64,000 nt of DNA, taken from NCBI GenBank assembly GCA_900455155.1, contig UGUC01000003.1, positions 62,001-126,000 of the forward strand. Direction: 5' to 3'. Positions 36,661 to 47,101 of the stretch are shown here, piece by piece. How positions within the stretch are numbered: position 1 is the stretch's first letter; each line of letters opens with the position of its first letter. A program made the position numbers and the translations under genes. The notes under the pieces were generated by a model, which was given only the letters and a program-made list of their open reading frames with translations, ran no database searches and was not told the DNA's origin. Origin of the DNA: Providencia stuartii (lineage in GTDB: Bacteria; Pseudomonadota; Gammaproteobacteria; Enterobacterales; Enterobacteriaceae).

Positions 36661-39178
36661 CTACAACTTCCCCCGTAGGCATGGCAGTAACAACATGTCC
36701 GACGACACAACAAACGTCTCTGGCAATTTGATCCCGCATTGCTTTTGGTTATCCCAATAAACAAATAACGACTCTTGTGCCGAAACGCCCACTAACCAAG
36801 TCACTCCATCTTCCCCGACAATACCTAATTCACGATTATCAGCATTGCGTACACTGGCACCAAAAGGCGGTTTCTTGCCGTTCTCTAATAACAAAATGGC
36901 AAAGAGTTTTTCTCCCTTCATCACCGTTAAATGGCGATAACCAATCGCTCCTTTAGTGAGCGTAATATCGGTTGTCGACGTTAACGTCTCTAAATTATCG
37001 GGTAATTTGCTGGTATTAATGGATGCAGTAGACTTACGATAGCTATTCACATTTGGGATCACCGCTACCCCAAAAGCGTTGGTTTTGATCACGCCATTAT
37101 CTAAAGGCACGCCGCTGATCCCCGACGTATCTATCATTAATCGCGTGTCACCATTTGCTGAACGATGTAATGCAACACCTTTAGCGGTCGCGGTTATTCC
37201 ACTGTTTATGGAGGCTCCCACACTACGATATTCATGCGGTACATAGCTGGCATTTGCTGAGATATTCGCTTGCGATAAGTCTCGAGAATAGAAACCACTA
37301 AGGCTGGTTTGGTTATCCATGTTTTGGCCATGGTGATAACCCATATTTAAGCTGTAATTATCGGTCGTGTTGTAGCCGCTATAACCCACGTTGTGATTGA
37401 ATTGATTATGACCGGATGAGCGAGAGTAAAGCTCTGAAAACGTTAAGCTATGCCCTGTATAAAGAGGAACCGTTAGGTATAGATTAATTGCATCATCTTC
37501 AAAACCATTATCCCGCTCTGTTCGCGTAGCAGACAGCGATAAACTCGCCCCATGTTGAGATAAGGCTGGCAAGTTGAGATGGGTACTTGCATACATCCCA
37601 TATTGTGTTTGAGGATCGTTTTGCCAATAAGTACTGTATTGATAATTTAAGGAAAGATTAAAGTTTTCAAAGTACTTATTCAGGTAAATTTGATAATTCG
37701 TTTTCGGCGCATAGGGGGTAATACCTGTACGCGCCTCATCAGAAAATTGTGTCAACGTCCGGTAGTCTTTATCGGCAAAACGGTAGCCTGCAAATGTAAT
37801 ATCCGTACGCAAATCATCAAAGGATTTAGCATAGTTGACTCGATAAGAACGCCCTCGACGCTTCTTATCTTCAAGATCAGCAAAGGACTGAGTGATATCA
37901 ACGGAAATAGCGCCAATGGAAAAAAGATCACGCCCTAAAACCTACCGCTAACGCCTGATAATAACCATTTAACTGAGAGCCTCCGTACAATGACCAAGCA
38001 TTAGAGACGCCATAGGAAAACTCGCCACCAATAACGGGCTTACCTGTAAGATGATGGCTATCATAACGCGTTTTTCCACCGACTAACTTATAAATAAGGC
38101 GTCCCGGTCGCGTTAAATAAGGCAGTGACGCTGTGCTAACCGTAAATGTCTTCTCTTCACCATTTTCTTCTCTCACGGTGACATCCAATATACCTCGTAT
38201 CCCACTCTCTAATGTTTGAATACGAAAAGGCCCTGGTGGAACAAGCGTTTCAGAGATAACCCTATCTTGGCTACGGACGATCACCGTCGCATTGGTATTG
38301 GCTACGCCGATAATTTCAGGCGCATAACCAACCAGCTTGGGAGGGAGCATTCTATCGTCACTTTCTAATGACACCCCGCTATATTGCCAAGCGTCAAAAA
38401 TATCAGAATAAAAATAATTCTCGCCTAACGTCAAAATAGCGGCTGACTCTGTTAATGAAGTGAATGCATATAACCGGCTGAAATCAAACTGATGTGTTTC
38501 TTGTGGCGAGTATCCTCCACGCTGTTTTTGGTAGCTTCCATTATAATCCCCGCGAAAGCGCCAAGCGCCGGTATTTATCCCCATCGTTCCATTGGTTGAT
38601 AAATAAACTCGTTTAGTGCCGCCTTTTTCTTTTGTTGCTGACGCGTTCGCATTGAAATCAATAAATCCCCCGTTTACACCTTCCTCCCATAATGCTGGCG
38701 GTATCCAGTAGGGATCTCTGTACTCCATCCACATTTGAGGGATAGTTATTTTTAATGATAATGTTGATAGCTCAACTTGAGTTTGTGCCCCGGATAACAA
38801 TGATAAATCTAGGCATCGCCCTTCGTTTAACGTGGTTAATTTGCGCTTTGCAGAATGCGTCAATCCTATTAATTGCAGCATATCTGTTGGTATACAAACA
38901 AATGGAGAGCGTTGCTCGGCAGAAGGGCTTTTCTCATATACGGAAATATCACGTGGGGCGCCTAAGCGCAGCCCATTAACCCACACAGTTAAAACATAAT
39001 CTCCCGGCGGTACATATCCGGCGACAGAGAATCGGCTTATATCGATATTTTGCAGATCTTCTGCATCCAGCACATCAGTATTGAATTCAGCAGCACTCGC
39101 GCCCCATGTCGTCAGGCCAAACGCCAATAAAATAACCCACCATAGTTTGCTATGTTTAAACACCATGCTCTGTTCCAT
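36661..39178 (-). CDS. Fimbrial outer-membrane usher (one apparent frameshift)
   Basis: The usher is the secretion and assembly platform for the pilus. Restored length is about 838 aa. After the signal peptide (WVILLAFGLTTWGASA|AEFN) come the N-terminal substrate-binding domain (GDYVLTVWVNGLRLG), the 24-strand barrel with the plug (SLPYLTRPGRLIYKLVGGK), and the C-terminal domain ending with conserved Cys residues. A four-T run near 37935 shifts the frame; three restores AVGLGRDLFSIGAISVDITQ. Two possible starts, ATG at 39178 and 39166, give the same signal peptide core; the first is used here. Confidence 0.9.
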
Positions 39179-39237
39179 CCCTAATACGACAAAGAAGCAC
39201 CTCAAAAATAAAGTGATGAGGCCCTTATTTCTGTTTC

Positions 39238-39855
39238 TTATTGATAGTCGATGAAAAAACGAACCAAACCTTGATAGCTACCTGCTTGAATCGGTTGCCC
39301 TGTCAGCTCTAGTTGTAAGAAGTAACGTAAAAAAAGAGTCTCCCCAGATTTGTCTTGTCGTAACACGTGGTTAGACAAAAAATAGCGCTGCTCAGGAACC
39401 AATCTTTTTCGTTGTTCATCCAATACGGAAATGCCTAAACCGTGTGAAGGCCCCTGTAATACAAAGGCATTTATATTTTGAGTTGTATGTCCGGAAAAAC
39501 GTATTGACCATGTTTTACTGTCGATTGTCGAGTGCATGCTGCCGCAACCATGTAGCTCAATGATAAAGGGTTGGCTATAGCGCTCACGACCGCTGGCTGT
39601 GGATAATAGCGTTAAGGTCAACGGGGAAAAATTGATTGTTTGGTAACGATCAGTCATGGCTATTGAACAGGGAGTGGCAATCACTGTTCCTACTATTCGG
39701 GTCATTCCATTGAAAGAATGGCGCTGTGTATCAATCGCAGCATACACGGTAGCGTGACCAAGTACCCACAGCATCATGAATTGTATAATGTGGCGACTAA
39801 AATGTTTGTAAGCACTCACAGCACCCTCCGCATGCCTTGATGGTTCCGCCAGCAA
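39238..39855 (-). CDS. Fimbrial anchor/terminator subunit (PapH/MrpB-like)
   Basis: A 205-residue subunit between the major pilin and the usher, the position of PapH/MrpB, which ends pilus growth. A signal-like hydrophobic stretch (IIQFMMLWVLGHATVYA) precedes the pilin domain with a Cys pair (IATPCSIAMTDRYQTINF and IIELHGCGSM). The last strand is GLVRFFIDYQ. The ATG at 39855 gives a long polar leader before the signal segment, so a start at an internal Met (MMLWVLG) is possible. Confidence 0.75.
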   Translation of the reverse strand: MLAEPSRHAEGAVSAYKHFSRHIIQFMMLWVLGHATVYAAIDTQRHSFNGMTRIVGTVIATPCSIAMTDRYQTINFSPLTLTLLSTASGRERYSQPFIIELHGCGSMHSTIDSKTWSIRFSGHTTQNINAFVLQGPSHGLGISVLDEQRKRLVPEQRYFLSNHVLRQDKSGETLFLRYFLQLELTGQPIQAGSYQGLVRFFIDYQ

Positions 39856-39879
39856 AAGGCTGGCGGACGGCTATCCTGT

Positions 39880-40431
39880 TTACTGGTAAGTAATTCGGAA
39901 GTTGGAGGTTGCATTGAACTGCCCTTCAACAACATCTTTTGTTGTGTCTACGGCTTTCGCAAATGCTTTGAATTTTAATGTATTATCTCCTTTTTTGTTC
40001 GCTATCCGCGATAAAACATCCTTCGCTTTACCGAACTCAAAACCCTCAATGCCAACACCGACATTATTCGTGTTGCCCACCGATGTTGAGAGTAATGTGC
40101 TTGCAGCGTCAGCATAGCTTTTACCTGTAAACACCAATTCCATGGTTTTCACTGCCATTGGCTTTCCTTCTGCATCTTTATCGAAGTCTGTAAAATCACA
40201 CCCCGTGAATTCAATATTAAAATCCACCTCGGCAACCCTACCATTCTCAAGTGCACGACGAGAAAGCTGTCCGAAATCAATAGTTTGTTTTAATGATGAT
40301 TGGGCGATATTACAGGGGGTACTGACGACTGTACCGATAAAATCCACTGTACCTAAGTTATCCGCAGTCGTGTTGAAAGAGGCAACAGATGTAGCAACAA
40401 CAACCACTTGCGTGAATTTTACTAGTTTCAT
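39880..40431 (-). CDS. Major fimbrial subunit (pilin)
   Basis: A 183-residue pilin resembling MrpA/PapA. Signal peptide MKLVKFTQVVVVATSVASFN ends near TTA|DNLG. VDFIGTVVSTPCNIAQSS contains the first Cys and FTGCDFTDF the second. The terminal strand is SNFRITYQ with the penultimate Tyr conserved in pilins. It is the first structural gene of the operon and, by analogy with MR/P operons, the most highly expressed. A hairpin (ATACGC/GCGTAT, about 40575-40595) lies between it and the regulator gene upstream. Confidence 0.88.
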   Translation of the reverse strand: MKLVKFTQVVVVATSVASFNTTADNLGTVDFIGTVVSTPCNIAQSSLKQTIDFGQLSRRALENGRVAEVDFNIEFTGCDFTDFDKDAEGKPMAVKTMELVFTGKSYADAASTLLSTSVGNTNNVGVGIEGFEFGKAKDVLSRIANKKGDNTLKFKAFAKAVDTTKDVVEGQFNATSNFRITYQ

Positions 40432-40628
40432 GTGTTTTTCCTTTCAATATAAAATAAGACTTAAATTGCTATAAATTCATCATAAGGCATTGATATGATG
40501 GAATTTACTAATTGATTCTTAATAGGTAACAATAAAAAAATCATCCCTGATCAAACCGCTTTCGTCTCCTTGCATACGCAATGGCGCTTCGCGTATAAAT
40601 TACCGTCGTTAAATTCTGCTACTGGAGG

Positions 40629-40898
40629 CTATCTGTAGAGTTTTAATTCCGCTATTTCAGCCGAATAATTTGCCATCACTTTGAAAAAAAAGTCTGACCA
40701 ATCCATATCTAATCCTTTTAATAAAACATCTAATGTTTCAATGCTGATACTTGTTTCTCCTCGTTCGTAACGGGAAATTTGTTGTTGGCTAATATGCAAC
40801 ATTTTTCCAAGTTGAAGACCAGTTAAAGATTTACCTCTTCTCGCTGCTCTTAAAAAATCACCAATATCTTGTCTTAATAAAATTCTATTTTTGCTCAT
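40629..40898 (-). CDS. MrpJ-like HTH (XRE-type) regulator
   Basis: An 89-residue DNA-binding protein. The HTH lies at residues about 10-65: IGDFLRAARRGKSLTGLQLG, HISQQQISRYERGETSIS, then TLDVLLKGL. It resembles MrpJ of Proteus mirabilis, which represses motility genes when fimbriae are made. MrpJ genes usually close the fimbrial operon; here the gene precedes the pilin on the same strand, about 200 bases upstream. Whether it represses flagella or activates this operon cannot be told from sequence. Confidence 0.8.
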   Translation of the reverse strand: MSKNRILLRQDIGDFLRAARRGKSLTGLQLGKMLHISQQQISRYERGETSISIETLDVLLKGLDMDWSDFFFKVMANYSAEIAELKLYR

Positions 40899-41800
40899 AT
40901 TAAAAAACCAATCGTCAGATATTTAAGTTTCATAATAAAGTCACTATTTTCAAATAGCCTTCTCTTATTACTAATAATTAAATTAGCAAATGGATTCACT
41001 GATAATAAATAAAAATATAATTTTATTAAAATATAGATTTATCAATTAAATGTGTAAATACGTTTATATCGATCAAACACCTAATTATTAATAGTTAAAT
41101 CCTATCAAAAATAAGCAAATCGATCGTTTATCACGATGGGATAATAATATAAAATCATTATTATCAAATAGTTAAAAAATATACTTCAATATTGAATAAT
41201 GTTTTTTTGCAATTAATTTTCTTGCTATTTCAATAAAAATAGTGAAAATAAACAGATAAAAATACACTTATCTAAAGTAATTATTTAAATCAAAAACTAT
41301 AGGATATAAAACAGTATATTAAAGCTAAGAAAAGTAATAATCCCACTCAAGAAAACTAAATAAAAAACACTTACAACATAAGAAATTGAAATTACACCAT
41401 TATAGAGTAAAGCCAGGGTAGAAAAACATTAAATAAAAATAGAATAATTAAAATAAAACTATCGTTAATTTAAAATACACCATTATTATTAATGATATAT
41501 TTTTTATATAGAAACTAATTATTTAATTATATTTTAACCATGGCATTATCCATTTTATATCAAATAATTTTTAATAAAGAACCATAGTATGACTATGCCC
41601 TATTTAAACTTTTATTTTACTACTGAAAACCAAAACCAATCATAATCTGACTGAAATTAACTGTTGCGCTTTTCTATTTTAAGCATATAACATGAATTTC
41701 AATTTAAGCACGCCCCATTTATCGAAGAAATTCCATAATGTTATTCCACCATGTTCACTTCACTCCGTATGACCATTCATGGGCTTCCCTCTTTAATACA
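40899..41800. other. Long AT-rich non-coding leader of the fimbrial operon
   Basis: About 900 bases, very AT-rich, with no ORF longer than a few dozen codons that has a ribosome-binding site. Such stretches are typical H-NS targets upstream of fimbrial operons. I looked for long inverted repeats that could mark a phase-variable invertible promoter and for a tyrosine-recombinase gene, and found neither by eye. Confidence 0.5.
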
Positions 41801-41802
41801 AC

Positions 41803-41828
41803 AAAAAAACCCCGCTTTATCTGGCGGG
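41803..41828 (-). terminator. Rho-independent terminator of the HNH-like gene
   Basis: On the minus strand CCCGC and GCGGG pair around AGATAAA, followed by seven T. It lies about 110 bases past the stop codon of the two-module protein. Confidence 0.75.
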
Positions 41829-41938
41829 CGATGAGTGCAACTTATTCCTACCACTCAGAGATAGTACAAGCTGCAACGTTTAGCATATCTAGCCGATACC
41901 AACTAACCGCTTAAATAGAGTCTATGAAACGACGAGTG

Positions 41939-42615
41939 CTATATGTCAAAAAAAGAAAATGGAGCCGAGAAAGCGGCACTAAAAGAAGCGCCAATAAAAT
42001 CAAAACCAAACTGTAAGGCATTAACGCTTAAGCAAGCTGTATCCCACACTGTCCACCCTTCTTCATCTTTATTCATCTCATTTTGCAACGTCAACAGAAG
42101 TTGTAAGTTAATGGGGAGTACGCCGAGTTTTTTATCTGCGCCTTTATTGGAAATGTCATCAACTAACACCGCGGCCCAACCATATGGGCTATTTTGCTCA
42201 CCATAGTTCTTATGACCAACCCACTGACCAAAAATATCTACTCGAAACCCTTTTTGCTCATTATCCGCGGAGTGTTTTACTGCCATTTGCCATAATTGGT
42301 TAATCCGCTCAGCACTGATACTTTCTATTGGGTAGCATTTTTAAACGATATTTCGGCTCAGAAGGCTGACCTAACTTGTCAACGACCTTCCAATGCACGG
42401 GGGTATAATCATTAAGCTGATTGGTACCCTTGGTTGTGCTCTATTTTTATTGGAAACCAACCATATTCACTTTTCCGATTGCCATATTCATGACGACAGA
42501 TCCAGTTTCCCTGTTTATCCTTGCGGAAGCCTTTTCCTTCATTATCACGGGAAATAAATAACGCTTTTTTCCATAGTTCATCTAATTCTTGATCTGAAAA
42601 TTGCTTATTTTCCAT
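41939..42615 (-). CDS. Protein with two degenerate HNH-like modules (two apparent frameshifts)
   Basis: Restored length 224 aa. Residues about 10-55 (LWKKALFISRDNEGKGFRKD, KQGNWICRHEYGNRKSEYGW) and 112-185 (LWQMAVKHSADNEQKGFRVD, FGQWVGHKNYGEQNSPYGW) are copies of one module. KGFRxDxxGxWxxxxxYGxxxSxYGW is the N-terminal part of many small HNH endonucleases, in which YGWEIDH normally follows. Here the next residues are FPIKIEH and AAVLVDD, so the catalytic His pair is absent. The tail is hydrophobic (FDFIGASFSAAFSAPFSFF). Breaks: extra G near 42429 and extra A near 42335. No known function; a dead-nuclease or immunity-like role is inference only. Terminator follows. Confidence 0.55.
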
Positions 42616-42640
42616 GCCTTATTTCCTCCTATTGGACATT

Positions 42641-42671
42641 AAAAAAACGGCTAGAATCGAAACTCTAGCCG
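42641..42671 (-). terminator. Rho-independent terminator of the antiporter gene
   Basis: On the minus strand CGGCTAGA pairs with TCTAGCCG around an eight-base loop and is followed by seven T. It begins ten bases past the antiporter stop codon. Confidence 0.85.
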
Positions 42672-42680
42672 CTATTTTAA

Positions 42681-44327
42681 TTAGTGTTTTTTGCTTTTAT
42701 GATGATTGAGCGTTTCTTCTTTAAGATCTAATTCATCACGTAAGCGATGATATACGCGCTCACTGATATTCTTACCTTTACGCATGAGATACAAGGCATC
42801 TCGTTTTGCTTGTAAAGCTGAGCGAGACATTTCCCGTTCCATATCAATCATTTTGTGTAGGTCATAGACATCAGACTCAGTTTCATCAGTATTATCTAAG
42901 CGTCTGCCATAGATTTCCAATAATTGAGAGCCTACTTCGGTGCGCATTGCAATTTCATCAACATCTTCTGAAGGATGGTTCATCAATTCACGTAAATGTG
43001 CCATTGCAGCCTCATTGAGAGCCATACGAGCACGGATCTCATCATTATCATACGGTAAATCCTGTACCAACCCTTTCGTCAAAATAGGCAATGCAACGCT
43101 AGCGATTAACAATGAACACAAAATCACCCCCATTGCCAAGAAGATAGCCACATCACGATTTGGGAATAGGCTATTATCCGGCATTAGCAGTGGTAATGTT
43201 AGGATACCCGCCAAAGTAATCGCACCACGAACCCCCGCCGTTGCCATTACCGCCATCATGCGAATGTGTAAAACATCCGCTTCTTTACCACGACGACGGT
43301 TGTTAAATACGGTTAAGGTCATTGAGATCCAAACCCAAGCAAAGCGTAAAATCGCTAATGCGACGGTGATAACAATCACATACACAAATAGCATCCAAGG
43401 GTGGCTTGCTCCCGCCGCTTCAGCGACTTGCGGCATGTTATTCCACATACCTGGTAATTGTTCCCCTAATAAGATAAAGATCATCCCATTAAGTGCCGTT
43501 TGCACCGTATCCCATACCGCTTTACTTTGCATACGAGTTGCCGCCTGCATGCGCCCTGCAATTTTTTCATAGTGCATAGCGATACCCGCAACCACTGCGG
43601 CTAGGATCCCAGAGACATGAAGATGTTCAGCCAATAAGTAAGCACTAAATGGCATCAATAGGCTGATCATGATTTGGATTGCCGGCTCTTCACCGGTACG
43701 TTTCACCAAAAATTGGTTTAACCAGCCAATAACCCAAGCCACTAATAAACCAATTAAGATCCCGCCAAACGCGACAAGGGCAAATTCTCCTGTTGCGGAT
43801 GTTAAAGAGAAGGTACCTGTTAATGCTGCCGCTACAGCGAATTTAAAACACACCAAGCCTGTCGCATCATTGAGCAGAGATTCACCTTCAAGAATATGTG
43901 CCATACGTGAAGGGAGTGGTGAATTGACTGTCATTGCAGAAACAGACACGGGGTCGGTTGGTGACAAAATTGCCGCCAGCGCAAAAGCAACGGCTAATGA
44001 AATTGCAGGGATCAACCAATGAATAAAGAAGCCCATCCCAACCACTGTCACCACCACAAGACCTATCGCCAATGACATAATTGGCTTAATCTCTTGGAAT
44101 AACGCTTCCTTAGGAATACGCCAGCCATCCAAGAACAGTAATGGAGGAATAAACAAAAACAAGAAGAGATGCGGTTCAAATTCAACCACAAAACCAAAAG
44201 CTGACAACGCTGCACCTAGCGCTATCTGAATAATAGGTAAAGGAATAATATCCTTAAGTAGCCGAGAGACAAATACGCTCACAATAACGGCCAATAAAAA
44301 AACTAACACAAGGGTCACAACTGACAT
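42681..44327 (-). CDS. Na+/H+ antiporter, CPA1 family (YjcE-like)
   Basis: A 548-residue inner-membrane cation/proton antiporter. It has 12 or so helices, including LFLFIPPLLFLDGWRIPKEA, ILSPTDPVSVSAMTVNSPLP (the Asp of the ion site and the ATDPVAV-like motif), ILEGESLLNDATGLVCFKFA (the ESLLND motif of CPA1 antiporters), and AGVRGAITLAGILTLPLL. A long charged cytoplasmic tail (about 410-548) is rich in helices. It resembles E. coli YjcE. The frame is complete. It is transcribed alone and ends in a strong terminator. Confidence 0.9.
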   Translation of the reverse strand: MSVVTLVLVFLLAVIVSVFVSRLLKDIIPLPIIQIALGAALSAFGFVVEFEPHLFLFLFIPPLLFLDGWRIPKEALFQEIKPIMSLAIGLVVVTVVGMGFFIHWLIPAISLAVAFALAAILSPTDPVSVSAMTVNSPLPSRMAHILEGESLLNDATGLVCFKFAVAAALTGTFSLTSATGEFALVAFGGILIGLLVAWVIGWLNQFLVKRTGEEPAIQIMISLLMPFSAYLLAEHLHVSGILAAVVAGIAMHYEKIAGRMQAATRMQSKAVWDTVQTALNGMIFILLGEQLPGMWNNMPQVAEAAGASHPWMLFVYVIVITVALAILRFAWVWISMTLTVFNNRRRGKEADVLHIRMMAVMATAGVRGAITLAGILTLPLLMPDNSLFPNRDVAIFLAMGVILCSLLIASVALPILTKGLVQDLPYDNDEIRARMALNEAAMAHLRELMNHPSEDVDEIAMRTEVGSQLLEIYGRRLDNTDETESDVYDLHKMIDMEREMSRSALQAKRDALYLMRKGKNISERVYHRLRDELDLKEETLNHHKSKKH

Positions 44328-44882
44328 GGATTTGCTCCAGTATTAAGCTAAGCAGAAGTTATCAGTAGTGAAGTAAATAGATAAATTGAATCAATGTAAA
44401 GTATCTATTTACTAGAAAATAAAAAAACAGAATTTTCAGAAAACTATCAGTACAATCATTCTGTTACAGAATATTACAAACTTTATCGAGCCGAGCTTAA
44501 TAAAATCCTATTATGATGATAATTAAATAGTTATAACGATTATTCGTGATAAATTATCAATAACTCGTTGGTTTTATCTGTTTTGCTATTTTTCTTATAC
44601 CATCTTGTGTTCACTTACATCTGTCGTAATCACCTAAGGCTATATTTAAGTCATATAAAAGGGTACTGACAATAAAAGTTGTCACAATCATCATTGCCAT
44701 ACTCACTATTACTTTATTGTTCAAAAATCAACAAACACATAAAACGTTAAAATCATTTAAATTGCCTATTACTGCTTTCATCTTTCAATGTGCTATTTTT
44801 CAGTGACTCTTTCCCTGACCCGCAAAGCGGGTTGACTGGTCAAGTCGATAACATTTCACTTCACCAGTCATCACGCCACTTG
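44328..44882. other. Gap between antiporter and soxR
   Basis: About 550 AT-rich bases without a supported ORF. Near the right end GACCCGC/GCGGGTT (about 44817-44834) and TGACTGGT/ACCAGTCA (about 44833-44871) form two adjacent hairpins just past the soxR stop codon, probably the end of the soxR transcript. The antiporter promoter must lie in the left part. Confidence 0.5.
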
Positions 44883-45380
44883 TTATGGGCGTTCTAAAAT
44901 TCGAGCCCCCGGCCCTTTACGCCCTAAAATATCATCAGGATTACGCAGTGGACATTCACTCAGAGATAAACAGCCACAACCAATACAATGGTCTAACTCA
45001 TTACGTAAGCGAGTCAGTTGCCGGATCCGCCTATCCAACGAGGTTTTCCACTCCGTCGACATCTCTTTCCACTGCTCTGAAGTCAGTTTACTGTTAGCCG
45101 GAAACTTACCTAACGCATCTTGGATCTCTTTTAAAGGTATCCCTGTGCTCTGTGCCACTTTGATAATCGCAATATAACGTAATACCACCGACGGAAAACG
45201 TCGTTGGTTGCCTTGTGTTCTCGTACTTTGGATCAATCCTTTTGACTCGTAAAAATGCACGGTAGAAACGGGAACGCCAGAGCGTTTAGCAACCTCTCCG
45301 ACAGTCAATGCCCTTGTAAAATCAATCTTATGCTCACCGTCTCCACGCCTTTTTGTCGTTTTCGTGTTTTTCTCAGCCAT
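44883..45380 (-). CDS. soxR: Redox-sensing transcriptional activator SoxR
   Basis: A 165-residue MerR-family regulator. The HTH reads [26 protein letters not shown] and is followed by the dimerisation coiled coil. The [2Fe-2S] cluster motif [12 protein letters not shown] has all four cysteines, and the C-terminus [10 protein letters not shown] matches SoxR. It carries about 20 extra charged N-terminal residues ([15 protein letters not shown]) not found in E. coli SoxR. No soxS is adjacent. It is instead divergent from a mexGHI-like operon with a SoxR box, as in pseudomonads, where SoxR responds to redox-cycling compounds and controls efflux directly. Confidence 0.95.
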   Translation of the reverse strand: MAEKNTKTTKRRGDGEHKIDFTRALTVGEVAKRSGVPVSTVHFYESKGLIQSTRTQGNQRRFPSVVLRYIAIIKVAQSTGIPLKEIQDALGKFPANSKLTSEQWKEMSTEWKTSLDRRIRQLTRLRNELDHCIGCGCLSLSECPLRNPDDILGRKGPGARILERP

Positions 45381-45396
45381 TTTTGACTACCTGCTC

Positions 45397-45427
45397 TTGA
45401 CCTCAACTTAACTTAAGGTTTTATAGT
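45397..45427 (+). promoter_or_regulatory. SoxR-regulated promoter of the efflux operon
   Basis: -35 TTGACC (45397-45402) and -10 TATAGT (45422-45427) are separated by exactly 19 bp, the over-long spacing typical of MerR-family targets. The spacer holds CCTCAACTTAACTTAAGG (45401-45418), a near-perfect match to the SoxR box CCTCAAGTTAACTTGAGG. The site lies 17 bases before the soxR start on the other strand, so SoxR may also repress itself here. Confidence 0.88.
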
Positions 45428-45539
45428 TCTAGCCACTGAATTTGTCAATTCAGATTATTCCATTCTATTTTCTGCATGAGGTGGTGACAGCGCTTATTTT
45501 GTGACATGCAGGCTAACTTGATTTTAAAGGGGATAGGCT

Positions 45540-45968
45540 ATGCCATCGGTAATTGCCAAAATTTTAGAAAGTAACACATTATGGATTATCGCTCGCTTGC
45601 TGATATTAATTCTGTTTATTTCATCTGGCTTAGCAAAGGTTTTTGACTATGAAAATAGCCTAGCAGAAATGCGCGCAGCAGGTTTACATCCAGACTGGTT
45701 CTTCAACATCGCCTCTGCATTTGTGCTGCTAGTAGGCTCGCTATTAGTACTCTTTAACCGCCTACTTTGGCTTGGAACTGGCGCACTCGCCGTATTTTTA
45801 TTCCTGACCATCGTGATTGTTCATACTTTTTGGAGCTATACCGGTGAAGAAGCCAAACTCGCGATGTTTTGGGCTATTGAGCACACCTCTGTCATTGGGG
45901 GATTAATGGCTGTCGCCATCGCAGGTCATTTCCGTGATCTTTATTTCGCTGTTAAGGCACAGAAATAG
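45540..45968 (+). CDS. DoxX-family membrane protein, MexG-like
   Basis: A 142-residue four-helix inner-membrane protein. IIARLLILILFISSGLAKVF is the first helix with the conserved Ser-Gly-Leu-Ala-Lys; further helices follow (FVLLVGSLLVLFNRLLWLG, AVFLFLTIVIVHTFWSY). Size, family and position, first gene before an adaptor and an RND pump under SoxR control, match MexG of Pseudomonas mexGHI-opmD, where MexG has been implicated in handling phenazine-type redox compounds. Name assigned by context. Confidence 0.85.
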   Translation: MPSVIAKILESNTLWIIARLLILILFISSGLAKVFDYENSLAEMRAAGLHPDWFFNIASAFVLLVGSLLVLFNRLLWLGTGALAVFLFLTIVIVHTFWSYTGEEAKLAMFWAIEHTSVIGGLMAVAIAGHFRDLYFAVKAQK

Positions 45969-45980
45969 TAGGTATTTATA

Positions 45981-47091
45981 ATGAATAAAAAAACAATTGT
46001 CACGCTGTGCTCACTGCTGATTGTTGCTGGTGGTGGCGCAGCGATTTACACCTCCTACGCCCAAGACGGAAAAGACGAACAGGCGGCTTACCAATATCCA
46101 CCAGTGAAAGTCGCATTAGCACCAGTGACTCAAGACAATGCACCACGCACTTTTTATGGTGTCGGTGAATTAGAGGCTGGCAGCCAAGTCTTTGTTGCGG
46201 CGGAAACCAGTGGCCGCATTACCAAAATCAATTTTGAATCGGGTCAACAAGTGAAAAAAGGCCAGCTTCTGGTTCAACTCAACGATGCAGTTGAACAAGC
46301 TGACTTAGCTCGCTATCAGGCTCAGTTGCGCAATGCGGCACGTTTGTACGACAGAACCCGTACCTTGGCTGCTAAACATCTCGTTGCAGAAGCACAGGTC
46401 GATAGCACTCGTGCGGAACGTGATATCGCGCAAGGTTTGATCCGGCAAACACAAGCGTTGATTGCACAAAAGGCGATCCGTGCTCCATTTGACGGCACTA
46501 TCGGTATTCGTCAGGTTCACGAGGGTCAATACCTCAGCCCCGGCGAAGCCATTGCAAGCCTCGTCGATACCAAAACATTAAAACTTAATTTTTCCCTTGA
46601 TGAGCAAGCTGCGCCAGAGTTACATGTTGGCCAAATTGTTGATATTCATGTCGATGCTTATCCAGGTAAAACCTTCCCTGCACGTATCAGTGCCATCGAC
46701 CCATTAGTGGGTAAATCGCGTACCATCCAATTACAAGCCACGCTTGAAAATAGTGACGGTGAGTTAAAGGCGGGTATGTATGCCAATGTGAATGTCGTAC
46801 GCCAAGCAAACAGTGAGGTACTAACAATACCTGAAACGGCAGTGACTTATACGGCCTATGGTGACACAGTTTTCATCGCTGAAGGCAGCGGCGAAAAAAT
46901 GACGGCAAAACAAGTCTCTGTGAAAAACAGGCCAACGCTGGGATGGCAAAATCGAAATTGAGCAAGGGCTAAAATTGGGTGACAAAGTGATCACCTCAGG
47001 GCAATTACGTCTTAACAATGGCTCCGCCATCACCCCTGTCGCACAAGATACATTAGCAGAATCACCGGTTAAGACCGCTCAGGATTCATAA
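45981..47091 (+). CDS. RND efflux periplasmic adaptor, MexH-like (one apparent frameshift)
   Basis: A membrane-fusion protein linking pump and outer-membrane channel. Signal-anchor TIVTLCSLLIVAGGGAAIYT is followed by a lipoyl half-motif (SQVFVAAETSGRITKINFES), helical hairpin (ADLARYQAQLRNAARLYDRT), second lipoyl half (IRAPFDGTIGIRQVHEGQYL) and beta-barrel (AGMYANVNVV). The last frame break is five A in GTGAAAAACAGG near 46920; four restores VKTGQRWDGKIEIEQGLKLG and a C-terminus ending at TAA 47091. Restored length 369 aa. Twelve bases after the mexG-like gene, ten before the pump gene. Confidence 0.9.
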
Positions 47092-47101
47092 GGAAGGCGC
47101 A

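Noticed and set aside
40899..41938. Phase-variable invertible promoter before the fimbrial operon
   Set aside because: No long inverted repeats and no recombinase gene could be found by eye in or next to the region.
42940..43572. 210-codon plus-strand ORF opposite the antiporter
   Set aside because: A low-complexity shadow of a conserved membrane protein gene, without a start signal.
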